Assembly (NCBI RefSeq): GCF_010820555.1
Contig: NZ_JAAIKD010000001.1
Span: forward strand, 411,885 to 475,884
From: Psychroflexus aurantiacus
Lineage (GTDB): Bacteria; Bacteroidota; Bacteroidia; Flavobacteriales; Flavobacteriaceae
DNA length: 64,000 bases
Reading direction: 5' to 3'
Part shown: piece after piece, positions 46,475 through 55,374 of the stretch
Numbering within the stretch: the stretch's first letter is position 1
Layout: each line of letters begins with the position of its first letter
The notes under the pieces: model-generated
The model's database searches: none
Seen by the model: only the letters and a program-made list of their open reading frames with translations
Told to the model about the DNA's origin: nothing
Translations under genes and position numbers: made by a program

Positions 46475-48066
46475 ATAAGAACACGAAAATAATCCTGCCG
46501 CTGTTTATTACAGTCGTATTTGTAGGCGGAATATTGCTTGGAAATCTGCTTAATTTCCAGGACAATTCATTTTCCGGTTCTTCTCCCAAGCGCCAAAAAC
46601 TCAACAGACTTATCAGTTTTATCGATAAAGAGTATGTCGATGAAGTCAATACCGATAGTATTGTAGATCTTACAGTCACCTCCATTCTTGAAAATTTAGA
46701 CCCACATTCCGCTTACATCTCTAAGCAGGAATATGACTATGTTCAGGATAATATGCGGGGAGATTTTGTGGGTATCGGCATAAGTTTTTATACCATCAAG
46801 GATACGATCGCCGTCATCAGAACTTTAGAAAAGGGGCCGGGCGAACAGGCGGGATTGGAAGCTGGAGATCGGATTTTATATGCCGATGCCATTCCTTTAT
46901 TCGGGAACAATATGAGCAGTGATTCTATAACTGAACTCTTAAAAGGTCCTGCAAATTCCAAGGTGAATCTAAAAGTAAAACGCCTGGGTGAAAACGATTT
47001 GATGAATTTTGAAATCAACCGGGGCCTTGTCCCTTTGAAAAGTGTAGATGCCGGCTATATGCTAAATGACACTTTGGGATATGTCAAAATCAACCGGTTT
47101 GCTGAATCCACCTATTCTGAGTTTAAAGCCAAGTTGGAGGAATTTGCCACTCCGGAGATGAAAAGTGTCATACTGGATCTGAGAAATAATGGCGGGGGCT
47201 TTTTAAAACAGGCTACACTCATTTTAGATGAATTTATCGCCGATGGGAAACTGCTTCTGTTTACCAAAAACAAGAATGGCGACTTAAAGGAGACCTACGC
47301 CACAGACTTTGGAAGTTACGAAGACCAGAACCTTTACGTGTTTATCGATGAAAAGTCCGCTTCAGCCAGTGAGATTGTCGCCGGAGCAATTCAGGATAAC
47401 GACAGAGGAACCATTATAGGCCGGCGGTCTTTTGGAAAAGGACTTGTACAGCGAGAAATGAATCTTGGAGATGGAAGTGCTGTCAGACTGACGGTGGCCA
47501 GGTATTACACCCCAACGGGTCGTTCCATACAACGCCCTTATGAACAAGGAAATACCGAAGCCTACTACTCCAGCTACATGGAGCGCTATACCAACGGTGA
47601 ACTCTTAAGCAAAGACAGCATTACCACCGACGATTCCCTGCGGTATGAAACACCGAAAGGCAAGGTTGTGTACGGTGGAGGCGGCATCATTCCCGATATT
47701 TTTGTATCCCGAAACGCATCACAGGATATACAGGATATTAAATTCATGTATGAGGGTGGAGTGATGGATCGGTTTATTTTTAATCTGCTGGACGAAGACC
47801 GGGCATTTTACAACGCGCTTTCTGAAAGTGAATTTTTGGAAAGAAGGCTTATTACGGAAGCCGTCCTGGATAGGTTTACGCGCTATCTTGGCGATTATGA
47901 CCTGAATTACAACTTTGGGAGCAGCAGTTATTACTTAAAAAAACATCTGGAAGCTACCATGGCAAAACAACTCTTTGGAAGTGACCTCGCTGAAAAGATT
48001 TCCAACGAAAACGATCCTTACATCAACAGACTTTTAAGGTCAGAAAAAAGCCTGGCGAAAGACTAA
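46471..48066 (+). CDS. S41-family C-terminal processing peptidase
   Basis: 531 aa. An N-terminal membrane anchor (about 8-27) is followed by a PDZ domain (about 85-165, DFVGIGISFYTIKDTIAVIRTLEKG). The protease core has YVKINRFAESTYSEF, LDLRNNGGGFLKQA and the Ser-Lys dyad (S300 in SASASEIVAGAI; the lysine of SFGKGLVQ). The C-terminal extra domain (about 400-531) is common in Bacteroidota. It is expected to trim periplasmic or envelope proteins. Confidence 0.93.
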   Translation: MNKNTKIILPLFITVVFVGGILLGNLLNFQDNSFSGSSPKRQKLNRLISFIDKEYVDEVNTDSIVDLTVTSILENLDPHSAYISKQEYDYVQDNMRGDFVGIGISFYTIKDTIAVIRTLEKGPGEQAGLEAGDRILYADAIPLFGNNMSSDSITELLKGPANSKVNLKVKRLGENDLMNFEINRGLVPLKSVDAGYMLNDTLGYVKINRFAESTYSEFKAKLEEFATPEMKSVILDLRNNGGGFLKQATLILDEFIADGKLLLFTKNKNGDLKETYATDFGSYEDQNLYVFIDEKSASASEIVAGAIQDNDRGTIIGRRSFGKGLVQREMNLGDGSAVRLTVARYYTPTGRSIQRPYEQGNTEAYYSSYMERYTNGELLSKDSITTDDSLRYETPKGKVVYGGGGIIPDIFVSRNASQDIQDIKFMYEGGVMDRFIFNLLDEDRAFYNALSESEFLERRLITEAVLDRFTRYLGDYDLNYNFGSSSYYLKKHLEATMAKQLFGSDLAEKISNENDPYINRLLRSEKSLAKD

Positions 48067-48072
48067 AGAGGT

Positions 48073-49668
48073 ATGAAGGATTTTGCTCAATTGGTAAAGA
48101 CCATAGACAGCACCAACAAGACCAATAGAAAGGTTGAGGCCTTGAGCGCTTATTTCCTGAAAGCTTCCGATGCTGATAAAGTCTGGACCATCGCGATTTT
48201 GTCTCACAGACGTCCGCCAAGACCGGTGAACAGTAACTTAATAAGAGATTATGCTTCCGAACTGGCCGATATCCCTTTATGGCTTTTTGAAGAATCGTAT
48301 CACATCGTTGGTGATTTGGCTGAAACCATTGCTTTGGTGGTTCCAGAGAAAGTCAAAGCGACCGAAAAAAGCTTAAGCCAGTATCTGCAGGAAATCATTC
48401 AGCTCAAATCAAAATCAGAAGAGGAGAAAAAACAATACCTCATCGAGAACTGGAGTCAGCTCAATTATTACGAACGCTTCGTATTTACCAAATTGATTAC
48501 CGGAGGCTTTCGCATAGGGGTAAGTCAGAAATTAATGACCCGGGCGCTTTCCAAAGCCACCGGCATCGATGAGGATATACTGGCCTTCAAACTCATGGGA
48601 AACTGGAATCCCGGCAAAATTTCTTATTCTGAATTGATCCTGGAAGAAAATGAAGCCGATTACCTGTCCAAGCCGTATCCCTTTTATCTCGCTTATGCCA
48701 TCGAAGAGGAGGCGTCAGAACTCGGCAATCCTGCCGACTGGATTGCGGAACACAAATGGGACGGTATACGCTCGCAGCTGATTGTGCGAAAAGGACAACT
48801 GTTTGTGTGGAGTCGTGGCGAAGAACTGGTCACCGATAAATATCCGGAATTTGAAGCGTTTACAGAAGTTCTCCCCGATGGAACCGTTTTGGACGGGGAG
48901 ATTTTGCCCTATCCAAATGAGGGTATCGGCGATTTTAAGGACCTGCAAACCCGAATCGGTCGCAAAAATATAAGCAAAGCGCTTCTGAAAAAATTACCGG
49001 TGATCCTGAAGGCTTACGATATCCTGGAATACCAGGGAGAAGATATTCGCTCGACCCCCTTTGACAAACGAAGAGAACTTCTGGATGGCCTTTTCGCTGA
49101 GTATTCTTCAAAAATAAAGCCCTTCCATCTGTCGGAAACCATGCGTTTTTCATCCTGGGAAGACATGGCCCGAGAACGTGAAAAAGCTAGAGAGATCAAG
49201 TCTGAAGGACTTATGATCAAACGGGCCAATTCCAGCTATGGTGTGGGCCGTAAAAAAGGAGACTGGTGGAAATGGAAGTCAGATCCGTTTAGCATCGATG
49301 CGGTGCTTACCTATGCCATGCGCGGACATGGCCGAAGGAGTAACCTGTTTACAGATTATACCTTTGCGCTGTGGAATGCCGATAAAACCGAGCTGGTCAC
49401 TTTCGCGAAGGCCTATTCCGGACTGACAGATAAGGAGTTTAAAACAATAGATGCCTGGATCAAAAAAAACACCGTCGAGCGTTTTGGTCCTGTAAGAAGT
49501 GTGGAGCACGAACAGGTTTTCGAAATCGCCTTCGAAGGTATCGCCGAATCCAAACGTCACAAAAGCGGCATCGCCACGCGCTTCCCCAGAATCCTGCGCT
49601 GGCGACAGGATAAAAAAATTGCAGATGCCAATACTCTGGAAGATTTGAAAGCCATGATTCCTGAGTGA
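48073..49668 (+). CDS. ATP-dependent DNA ligase
   Basis: 531 aa. An N-terminal DNA-binding region (about 1-200) precedes the adenylation domain with nucleotidyl-lysine K228 in EHKWDGIRSQL, then DGEIL, SEGLMIKRANSSYGVGRKKGDWWKWK, and the OB-fold. This type usually sits in a repair cluster with a ligase-associated exonuclease, a DEXH (Lhr-like) helicase and the PdeM phosphoesterase; none of those is next to it here. It follows the S41 gene by 6 bp. A NAD-dependent LigA is presumably elsewhere, so this is a repair ligase (inference). Confidence 0.93.
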   Translation: MKDFAQLVKTIDSTNKTNRKVEALSAYFLKASDADKVWTIAILSHRRPPRPVNSNLIRDYASELADIPLWLFEESYHIVGDLAETIALVVPEKVKATEKSLSQYLQEIIQLKSKSEEEKKQYLIENWSQLNYYERFVFTKLITGGFRIGVSQKLMTRALSKATGIDEDILAFKLMGNWNPGKISYSELILEENEADYLSKPYPFYLAYAIEEEASELGNPADWIAEHKWDGIRSQLIVRKGQLFVWSRGEELVTDKYPEFEAFTEVLPDGTVLDGEILPYPNEGIGDFKDLQTRIGRKNISKALLKKLPVILKAYDILEYQGEDIRSTPFDKRRELLDGLFAEYSSKIKPFHLSETMRFSSWEDMAREREKAREIKSEGLMIKRANSSYGVGRKKGDWWKWKSDPFSIDAVLTYAMRGHGRRSNLFTDYTFALWNADKTELVTFAKAYSGLTDKEFKTIDAWIKKNTVERFGPVRSVEHEQVFEIAFEGIAESKRHKSGIATRFPRILRWRQDKKIADANTLEDLKAMIPE

Positions 49669-49747
49669 GAACAAAAAGTAAAAGGTACAAAGTATGAAGT
49701 ATGAAGGTCAAAATGTCAACAGCCAACAGTTAAAGGTTAGGAGGCTC

Positions 49748-50020
49748 CTACTTATCCTTGAGTTTCTTACGGTAAATAAAGTCGTTTAAGGTCCAGGAAA
49801 AGATGCCGTAAATTCCGCCACCCACCACAATGGAAATGGCCAGCTGTACAAAAAAGTCCGTATTGCTCAGCTGTCCCCATTTGTCCCAGTAATTGATTAC
49901 TAAATTGACTGCAAAAATCAAAATTCCAAAACCAAAGCCGTGTTTGATGATGTATTTGGCTTTGCCCTGACTTTTGATTTTCTCCCAGTTGTCAACAAAT
50001 TTTTTATCTGCTTCGTTCAT
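49748..50020 (-). CDS. Small two-helix membrane protein
   Basis: 90 aa. A charged N-terminus (ADKKFVDNWEKIKSQGKAKY) is followed by two membrane helices (about 27-44 and 58-77) and a basic C-terminus. Not recognised as a named family. It lies 6 bp after the CIA30 gene on the same strand, so the two are probably one operon. Confidence 0.7.
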   Translation of the reverse strand: MNEADKKFVDNWEKIKSQGKAKYIIKHGFGFGILIFAVNLVINYWDKWGQLSNTDFFVQLAISIVVGGGIYGIFSWTLNDFIYRKKLKDK

Positions 50021-50026
50021 AATTTT

Positions 50027-50566
50027 TTATTTGGTTAAGTACACCTTATCGATTTCCAATTGAAATTCTTCTGCTTTCTTATTTCCTATCAGGAAAGCGA
50101 CTTCCCGAATTACGTCAGCCTCAAAGTCGGGCAAATTTAAAGTTCTTCCTCTATATCTCGGAGAGAAAGCGGATAGTTTTAACTGAATTGTTTTCCATTC
50201 CGAAGTAACCTCAAATTCCTGGACATACGAAGCAACTTCTTCTTCCCCACTTTTTTTGATTCTGAATTGATAGGTGGATGGCTTTCCTTTTACCCGAAGA
50301 TTCACATGGGTGTAATCCTGGACATGTTTAATCGTGGTTTGATGTCTTACAGAAGCAAAGCCTCCGTTGTTTTCCAGCGAAATTTTTCCGGTGAAAACCG
50401 CATTTCCGTCATCGTTAAGATGAATTGAACTCTGAGACAACCCACCCATCACACCATCATTTACAATATCCCAGTCATTGAGGTTTTGGTTAGGTTCGAA
50501 ATCGTATATCGTAACATCTTGTGCCATAGCGGTTGTGATTATAAAACAGAACATTAAAGTTTTCAT
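50027..50566 (-). CDS. CIA30-family (complex I intermediate-associated protein 30-like) secreted protein
   Basis: About 179 aa from the preferred ATG at 50566, which gives a signal peptide MKTLMFCFIITTAMAQ. An upstream ATG at 50587 would add seven residues ahead of it. The motif NDWDIVNDGVMGGLSQS followed by FTGKISLENNGGFASVR is the CIA30/galactose-binding-like beta-sandwich hallmark. Bacterial members are not shown to assemble complex I and are often mis-described on that basis; most are periplasmic or secreted proteins of unknown role. Confidence 0.88.
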   Translation of the reverse strand: MKTLMFCFIITTAMAQDVTIYDFEPNQNLNDWDIVNDGVMGGLSQSSIHLNDDGNAVFTGKISLENNGGFASVRHQTTIKHVQDYTHVNLRVKGKPSTYQFRIKKSGEEEVASYVQEFEVTSEWKTIQLKLSAFSPRYRGRTLNLPDFEADVIREVAFLIGNKKAEEFQLEIDKVYLTK

Positions 50567-50621
50567 AGGAAGTCCGTATTTGAGCATTAAATTTAGTTAT
50601 TTTAAATCGAAAATCTAATCT

Positions 50622-51218
50622 ATGCCGCAAGCACTTTCAAAAAGTTATTTTGAGAATCCCGATGTCGTTTTTCTTGCCAGGGATTTGATTGGAAAACAAT
50701 TGACCACCCATATAGACGGCGTCATCACTTCCGGCATCATCACCGAAACGGAAGCCTACGCAGGCCGCGGAGACAAAGCCTGCCACGCCCACCTGGGAAG
50801 GTTTACCGAGCGTACCAAAGTGATGTACGAATCCGGAGGAATTGCTTATGTTTACTTGTGCTACGGTATTCACAACCTCTTCAATATCGTGACCAATACC
50901 CAGGGAAATGCAGATGCCATATTGATAAGAGCCATCCAGCCTACGCAGGGTATCGACATCATGCAGGAACGGCGAGGAAAGTTAAAGCTTGACAAATCCC
51001 TGACTTCAGGTCCGGGAAATGTGACCAAAGCTTTAGGCATTACCCGGTCTCATAACCAGCTGAGTGTGACCGGAGATGACATTTGGATAAAGGATGCTGG
51101 TCAAAAAATTAATACTATTGTTGAAACCAAAAGAATTGGTATAGATTATGCGGACGAAGATGCAGAATTGCCCTGGCGATTTTACGCTAAGGATTCTAAA
51201 TTCGTTTCCGTAAAATAA
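50622..51218 (+). CDS. DNA-3-methyladenine glycosylase (AAG/MPG family)
   Basis: 198 aa. Core motifs LARDLIGKQLTT, IITETEAYAGRGDKACHAHLGRFTERTKVMY (catalytic glutamate in ETEAY), GIAYVYLCYGIHNLFNIVT and LTSGPGNVTKALGI define the AAG family. It excises alkylated purines such as 3-methyladenine to start base-excision repair. Divergent from the CIA30 gene; a small secreted protein gene follows 6 bp downstream. Confidence 0.94.
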   Translation: MPQALSKSYFENPDVVFLARDLIGKQLTTHIDGVITSGIITETEAYAGRGDKACHAHLGRFTERTKVMYESGGIAYVYLCYGIHNLFNIVTNTQGNADAILIRAIQPTQGIDIMQERRGKLKLDKSLTSGPGNVTKALGITRSHNQLSVTGDDIWIKDAGQKINTIVETKRIGIDYADEDAELPWRFYAKDSKFVSVK

Positions 51219-51224
51219 AAGCCT

Positions 51225-51890
51225 ATGAAACTTAAACTCATTTTATATCTTGTTCTTCTTATCGCGCTGAGCGAGAACCTGTACAGTCAGGACAAACTAT
51301 TTTACAACCGGATTCATTATTTTGAACATCAGGCCTGCCAGCATCCTATCGGGACTGTGATTCAGGATAAGGTCTTTTATGCGAATAATGCAAACCCTGC
51401 CTCTTTTATGAATTTCAATAATTCTGAAAGTGAAATCGCGTATGTGGATTTGTTCAATTACGGAAAATATACCGCCTTTAATCAGTTTTTGAAACCCGAA
51501 TTCTTGGCAGCAAATACGGTTGTCATGGGATTTAGGCAAGGCGTTTGGAGTGTTACCGGATCCATTCAAAAAGCGAAAAGTCAGTTCCAACTGGACAAGG
51601 TCAAAGACACGCTCGTCGGTGATAAAACCCTGAAGCATATACGTATTGAGCCAAAAGACACTTTAATTCACCGGTTCAAATCCTATAATATCTTAATCAA
51701 CACCCGACCTCAGACAGAATTGCCTCTTTATACCTCACCCCCGATATACTTTCTGCTGAAAGGAAGCCTAAAAGAGTTAAAGGGCATTGTTGTAGAAACT
51801 TACTTTGTGGACTTACAGGGTTACTGGTTTTGCCGGGACGTCCTTTCCGGATTTGAAATCACCAACAAACGGGTGATTATTCTAAACTAA
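51225..51890 (+). CDS. Secreted protein of unknown family
   Basis: 221 aa. Signal peptide about 1-21 (LLIALSENLYSQ). The mature part is beta-rich, contains two cysteines in the half shown by HQACQHPIG and YWFCRDVLSG, and shows no recognisable catalytic motif. The middle segment DTLVGDKTLKHIRIEPKD resembles the strand-turn-strand style of GLPGLI-type flavobacterial proteins, but the resemblance is too weak to assign. Closely follows the glycosylase gene. Confidence 0.65.
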   Translation: MKLKLILYLVLLIALSENLYSQDKLFYNRIHYFEHQACQHPIGTVIQDKVFYANNANPASFMNFNNSESEIAYVDLFNYGKYTAFNQFLKPEFLAANTVVMGFRQGVWSVTGSIQKAKSQFQLDKVKDTLVGDKTLKHIRIEPKDTLIHRFKSYNILINTRPQTELPLYTSPPIYFLLKGSLKELKGIVVETYFVDLQGYWFCRDVLSGFEITNKRVIILN

Positions 51891-51956
51891 AGATTTGCAA
51901 CAGAAATTTTAGCTTAGGCATTTAAGCCTTTGGAACTGTCATTTTTTAATTGATGA

Positions 51957-52008
51957 ATGACTTAGCTTATCTTTGCGTTAGTTCTTTGAGAGTTTTGCGT
52001 GAAACCCA
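51957..52008. repeat. Third copy of the GCGTGAA-type degenerate repeat
   Basis: Contains CTTAGCTT, TTTGCG and GTTTTGCGTGAAA in the same order as the right arm of the inverted pair near 29042-29086. Lies in the gap between the unknown secreted protein gene and the AraC gene. Confidence 0.4.
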
Positions 52009-52086
52009 ATTCTAAAGATTGATTTTAAATAGGAGGATGAGATCATATCTTCCAAAGCCATTCCTCAGTTAAACTCTTATTCAAAA

Positions 52087-52974
52087 TCACCCCTGGACAT
52101 ACTTCTTCGGGGTTGTCCCAAATTTCTTTTTAAACGCGGCGATAAAATGGCTGGCTGTACTGTAACCGATACTTAAACCCACTTCATTCACATTGTGCTG
52201 CCCTTTTTCCAGGAGTTTCCTGGCATAATCCATTTTATAATCGAAAAGAAAGGAGAACACCGTATCCCCGTAAATTTCCTTGAAGCCTTCTTTCAGCTTT
52301 TTCAGGCTCAAACCTACCTCATCGGCAAGTTCCTGCAAGGTTGGGGGCTCTGTCATTCGCTGGAGAATGATACTTTTTGCCAGCTTGATTTTCTTCACAT
52401 TGTCTTCGTCATCCAAAAATGGACATTGTTCAATGTCTGCCTCTGCAGGCCGATTGAAATAAAGCCCTATCAGCTCATACACTTTGCCTTTCAGGTAAAT
52501 TTTCCTGACGGAAGGGTGAAGGTTGAAGTTCAAAATCTGACTTAAAATCACAGCCATAGCCGGTGAAACCATGACTTCCTTATAGAATTTTTTATCGCGA
52601 TTGTCCTCGGTCAGGAAATCGATGTAATTGGCCTCGGCAGAAAATAACGTATGCAGTTTTTTGATGGATATCAAAATGGATACCGACCAGGAATTGGAAG
52701 AGGATTCAAGATTAAGCGGTAAATCCCGCTCCGGATTATAAAGCAGTAACGAGGAATCTTCCTTAATATTTAGAGCATACCTGCCTTCATTAAAATTGAA
52801 TTTAATCTCCCCTTTCACGCAGAAATGGAATTGAATGAAATCTGCACTGATCTGGTGAGTGATACACTCTTCATAGTCCGAATCATTCTTCACGGACAGG
52901 ATAGATATACCCTCTTCAATCTCTATAAGCTGCTCCGAACCTCTAGCGATATTTTTATCTGACATTAAGGCCAT
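52087..52974 (-). CDS. AraC-family transcriptional regulator
   Basis: 295 aa. The C-terminal double helix-turn-helix is clear (LQELADEVGLSLKKLKEGFKEIYG and VNEVGLSIGYSTASHFIAAFKKKFGTTPKKYV, about 210-294). The N-terminal half is a cupin-like ligand-binding region with no named sensor motif; CPFLDDEDNVKK in the linker is typical of the flavobacterial members beside hemA. Divergent from hemA by about 200 bp, so control of haem synthesis or iron-related genes is plausible (inference). Confidence 0.92.
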   Translation of the reverse strand: MALMSDKNIARGSEQLIEIEEGISILSVKNDSDYEECITHQISADFIQFHFCVKGEIKFNFNEGRYALNIKEDSSLLLYNPERDLPLNLESSSNSWSVSILISIKKLHTLFSAEANYIDFLTEDNRDKKFYKEVMVSPAMAVILSQILNFNLHPSVRKIYLKGKVYELIGLYFNRPAEADIEQCPFLDDEDNVKKIKLAKSIILQRMTEPPTLQELADEVGLSLKKLKEGFKEIYGDTVFSFLFDYKMDYARKLLEKGQHNVNEVGLSIGYSTASHFIAAFKKKFGTTPKKYVQG

Positions 52975-53037
52975 TGGTAGTCGTTTATTATTTAGAACGT
53001 TTCTAATTAAACTAGCTCTAATTGGTTATCATTACTA

Positions 53038-53045
53038 CAAAAATA
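53038..53045 (-). promoter_or_regulatory. Candidate -7 box of the AraC-type gene
   Basis: The minus strand reads TATTTTTG (TAnnTTTG), 63 nt before the start. No -33 TTG at the usual spacing. Confidence 0.3.
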
Positions 53046-53139
53046 CTTAATTAAGCTGATATTTATCAGATTTCAATTAAAAATACGCCAAACGACAAAA
53101 AAGGAACTTATAGCGTTATTTTTAACTCTGCTTATATTC

Positions 53140-53147
53140 TAGTTTTG
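53140..53147 (+). promoter_or_regulatory. Candidate -7 box of the hem operon
   Basis: TAGTTTTG matches TAnnTTTG, 26 nt before the hemA start. No -33 TTG, as may be expected of an activator-dependent promoter. Confidence 0.4.
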
Positions 53148-53173
53148 TACTCCATATTTTTTGGAATCAAAGA

Positions 53174-54430
53174 ATGCAGAAATACAACGTCTCTAAACAT
53201 AAAAACTTTTACGTCATAGGCATAAGCTATCAAAAAGCAGATGCGGAGACTAGAGGTAAATTCAACCTAAATATAGACCAGAGAAAAGCTTTGCTAGACA
53301 AGGCTAAATCTATTGGCCTTACTTCTGTGGTGACTTCTTCAACCTGCAACAGAACTGAAATTTACGCCTTTGCTGACGAGGCAGAGGTATTGATCGATTT
53401 GCTTTGTGAATTTAGCATCGGAGACCAGACCACCTTTTTGGAAAGCGGGTATATTCTGGAAAACGAAGTGGCTATCAATCATATGTTTCGTGTGGGAGGC
53501 GGACTGGACAGCCAGATTCTTGGTGATTTTGAAATTATAAGTCAGATCAAATCGGCCTTCACTTTATCCAAGAAAAAGGGAATGATCAATCATTTCATGG
53601 AAAGACTGGTCAATTCAGTGATACAGGCCAGCCGCAGAATCAAAAATGAAACTAAAATTTCTTCAGGAGCAACCTCGGTTTCCTTTGCGTCTGTCCAATA
53701 TATTTTAGACCACACCACTCATGTTTCAGATAAGAAAATACTCTTGTTTGGCACTGGAAAAATTGGGCGAAACACCTGTGAGAACCTGGTGAAGCATACC
53801 AGCAACAAAAACATCACGCTCATCAACAGAACCAAAGATAAGGCTGAAGAAATCGCTGGTAAATTCAATTTGATCGTCAAGGATTTTTCAGAATTACAGT
53901 CGGAAATCCGTTCTACGGACATTTTGATTGTTGCCACGGGTGCTCAAACCCCAACCATCACCAAAGAACTGATTTATCCGAAAAAAGAGCTTTTAGTTCT
54001 GGACCTTTCTATTCCTAAAAATGTAGCTGAAGATGTGGAAGGCATGACCAATGTGAAGCTGCTTCACCTGGATCATTTATCTCAGCTTACCGATGAAACA
54101 CTATCTAAAAGAAGAGCTTTTATCCCTGATGCAGAAGCCATCATTGAAGATGTAAAAATAGAATTTGATGAGTGGCTGGACACCCGGAAATTCGCTCCAA
54201 CTATCAAAGCCCTGAAAGAAAAATTCAAAATCTTCCAGGATGAAGAATTGGATTATCAAAGCAAAAAGAACAGTCAATTTGATAAGGAGCAGGCCGAACT
54301 TATCAGTGATCGCGTGATTCATAAAATCACAAGAAGTTTTGCAAGCCACTTAAGAAGCGCCAACGGTTCTACGGAAGACAGCATTGCTTTGCTTAAAAAG
54401 GTGTTTGAATTGGAAACGGAATCCGACTAG
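53174..54430 (+). CDS. hemA: Glutamyl-tRNA reductase
   Basis: 418 aa. The catalytic cysteine is C58 in SSTCNRTEIYAF. The NADPH domain shows KILLFGTGKIGRNTCENL and IVATGAQTPTI. The C-terminal dimerisation helix region is FASHLRSANGS. It reduces glutamyl-tRNA-Glu to glutamate-1-semialdehyde, the first committed step of C5 tetrapyrrole synthesis. First of three hem genes in order A-C-D. Confidence 0.96.
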   Translation: MQKYNVSKHKNFYVIGISYQKADAETRGKFNLNIDQRKALLDKAKSIGLTSVVTSSTCNRTEIYAFADEAEVLIDLLCEFSIGDQTTFLESGYILENEVAINHMFRVGGGLDSQILGDFEIISQIKSAFTLSKKKGMINHFMERLVNSVIQASRRIKNETKISSGATSVSFASVQYILDHTTHVSDKKILLFGTGKIGRNTCENLVKHTSNKNITLINRTKDKAEEIAGKFNLIVKDFSELQSEIRSTDILIVATGAQTPTITKELIYPKKELLVLDLSIPKNVAEDVEGMTNVKLLHLDHLSQLTDETLSKRRAFIPDAEAIIEDVKIEFDEWLDTRKFAPTIKALKEKFKIFQDEELDYQSKKNSQFDKEQAELISDRVIHKITRSFASHLRSANGSTEDSIALLKKVFELETESD

Positions 54431-54464
54431 CCTAAATTTTACACGCCTATAATCATACTTACTT

Positions 54465-55373
54465 ATGTCAAAAACTATACGGATAGGGACTCGTGATAGT
54501 GAACTGGCCTTATGGCAGGCTCATAAGGTAAAATCACTCCTGGAACGTGAAGGCTATACTCCCATTCTCAAACCCGTCAAATCTACCGGAGACCTCAACC
54601 TGGAGCAACCGCTTTACGAAATGGGCATCACCGGCATTTTTACCAAAACCCTGGATGTGGCCCTTATCAAAGGAGAAATTGATATTGCCGTGCATTCCAT
54701 GAAAGACGTGCCTACAGCCTTACCGGTAGGCGTTGTGCAGGCGGCTGTTTTACCAAGAGCCAACACAAGTGATATCCTTATTCATAAAGGATTGGAGGAT
54801 TTTTCTTCAAAACGAACCATTGCCACGGGAAGCTTAAGACGCAAAGCCCAGTGGCTGCGCAAATATCCAAATCATGAGGTCGTCAACTTGCGAGGAAACG
54901 TCAATACGCGTCTGCAAAAGCTGGAGGACAGCGACTGGGCCGGAGCCATTTTTGCGGCAGCGGGACTTGAGCGCATCGATTTAAAGCCGGACAACCACAT
55001 CGAACTCGACTGGATGATTCCTGCGGCTGCCCAGGGCGCTATGCTGGTGGTCACCCTGGATTCTAATTCCGTCTGCAAAACCGCTTTAAGCCCTATTAAC
55101 CACGCTGAGACCGCTTTGGCTGTAAAAGTTGAGCGAGAGTTCCTCAAAACTCTGGAAGGGGGCTGCACTGCTCCTATTGGAGCCCTGGCGACTATTGAAG
55201 GGGATGAACTAAAATTAAAAGCTGGATTGTTTGGTCTGGACGGAACCGAAAGCTACGTCATCGAAGAATCCGCCGCTTTAAGTCAGGCAGAAGGTTTTGG
55301 GAAACGCTGCGCTGAACTGGTTTTGAGTCAGGGTGGTGATCGACTGATGAAAGAACTGCGGAAAATACTATAA
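54465..55373 (+). CDS. hemC: Porphobilinogen deaminase (hydroxymethylbilane synthase)
   Basis: 302 aa. N-terminus IRIGTRDSELALWQAHKVK, catalytic aspartate region HSMKDVPTALP, GSLRRKAQWL, and the dipyrromethane-cofactor cysteine in EGGCTAPIGA. It polymerises four porphobilinogens to hydroxymethylbilane. One base separates it from hemD, so the genes are tightly coupled. Confidence 0.96.
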   Translation: MSKTIRIGTRDSELALWQAHKVKSLLEREGYTPILKPVKSTGDLNLEQPLYEMGITGIFTKTLDVALIKGEIDIAVHSMKDVPTALPVGVVQAAVLPRANTSDILIHKGLEDFSSKRTIATGSLRRKAQWLRKYPNHEVVNLRGNVNTRLQKLEDSDWAGAIFAAAGLERIDLKPDNHIELDWMIPAAAQGAMLVVTLDSNSVCKTALSPINHAETALAVKVEREFLKTLEGGCTAPIGALATIEGDELKLKAGLFGLDGTESYVIEESAALSQAEGFGKRCAELVLSQGGDRLMKELRKIL

Positions 55374-55374
55374 A

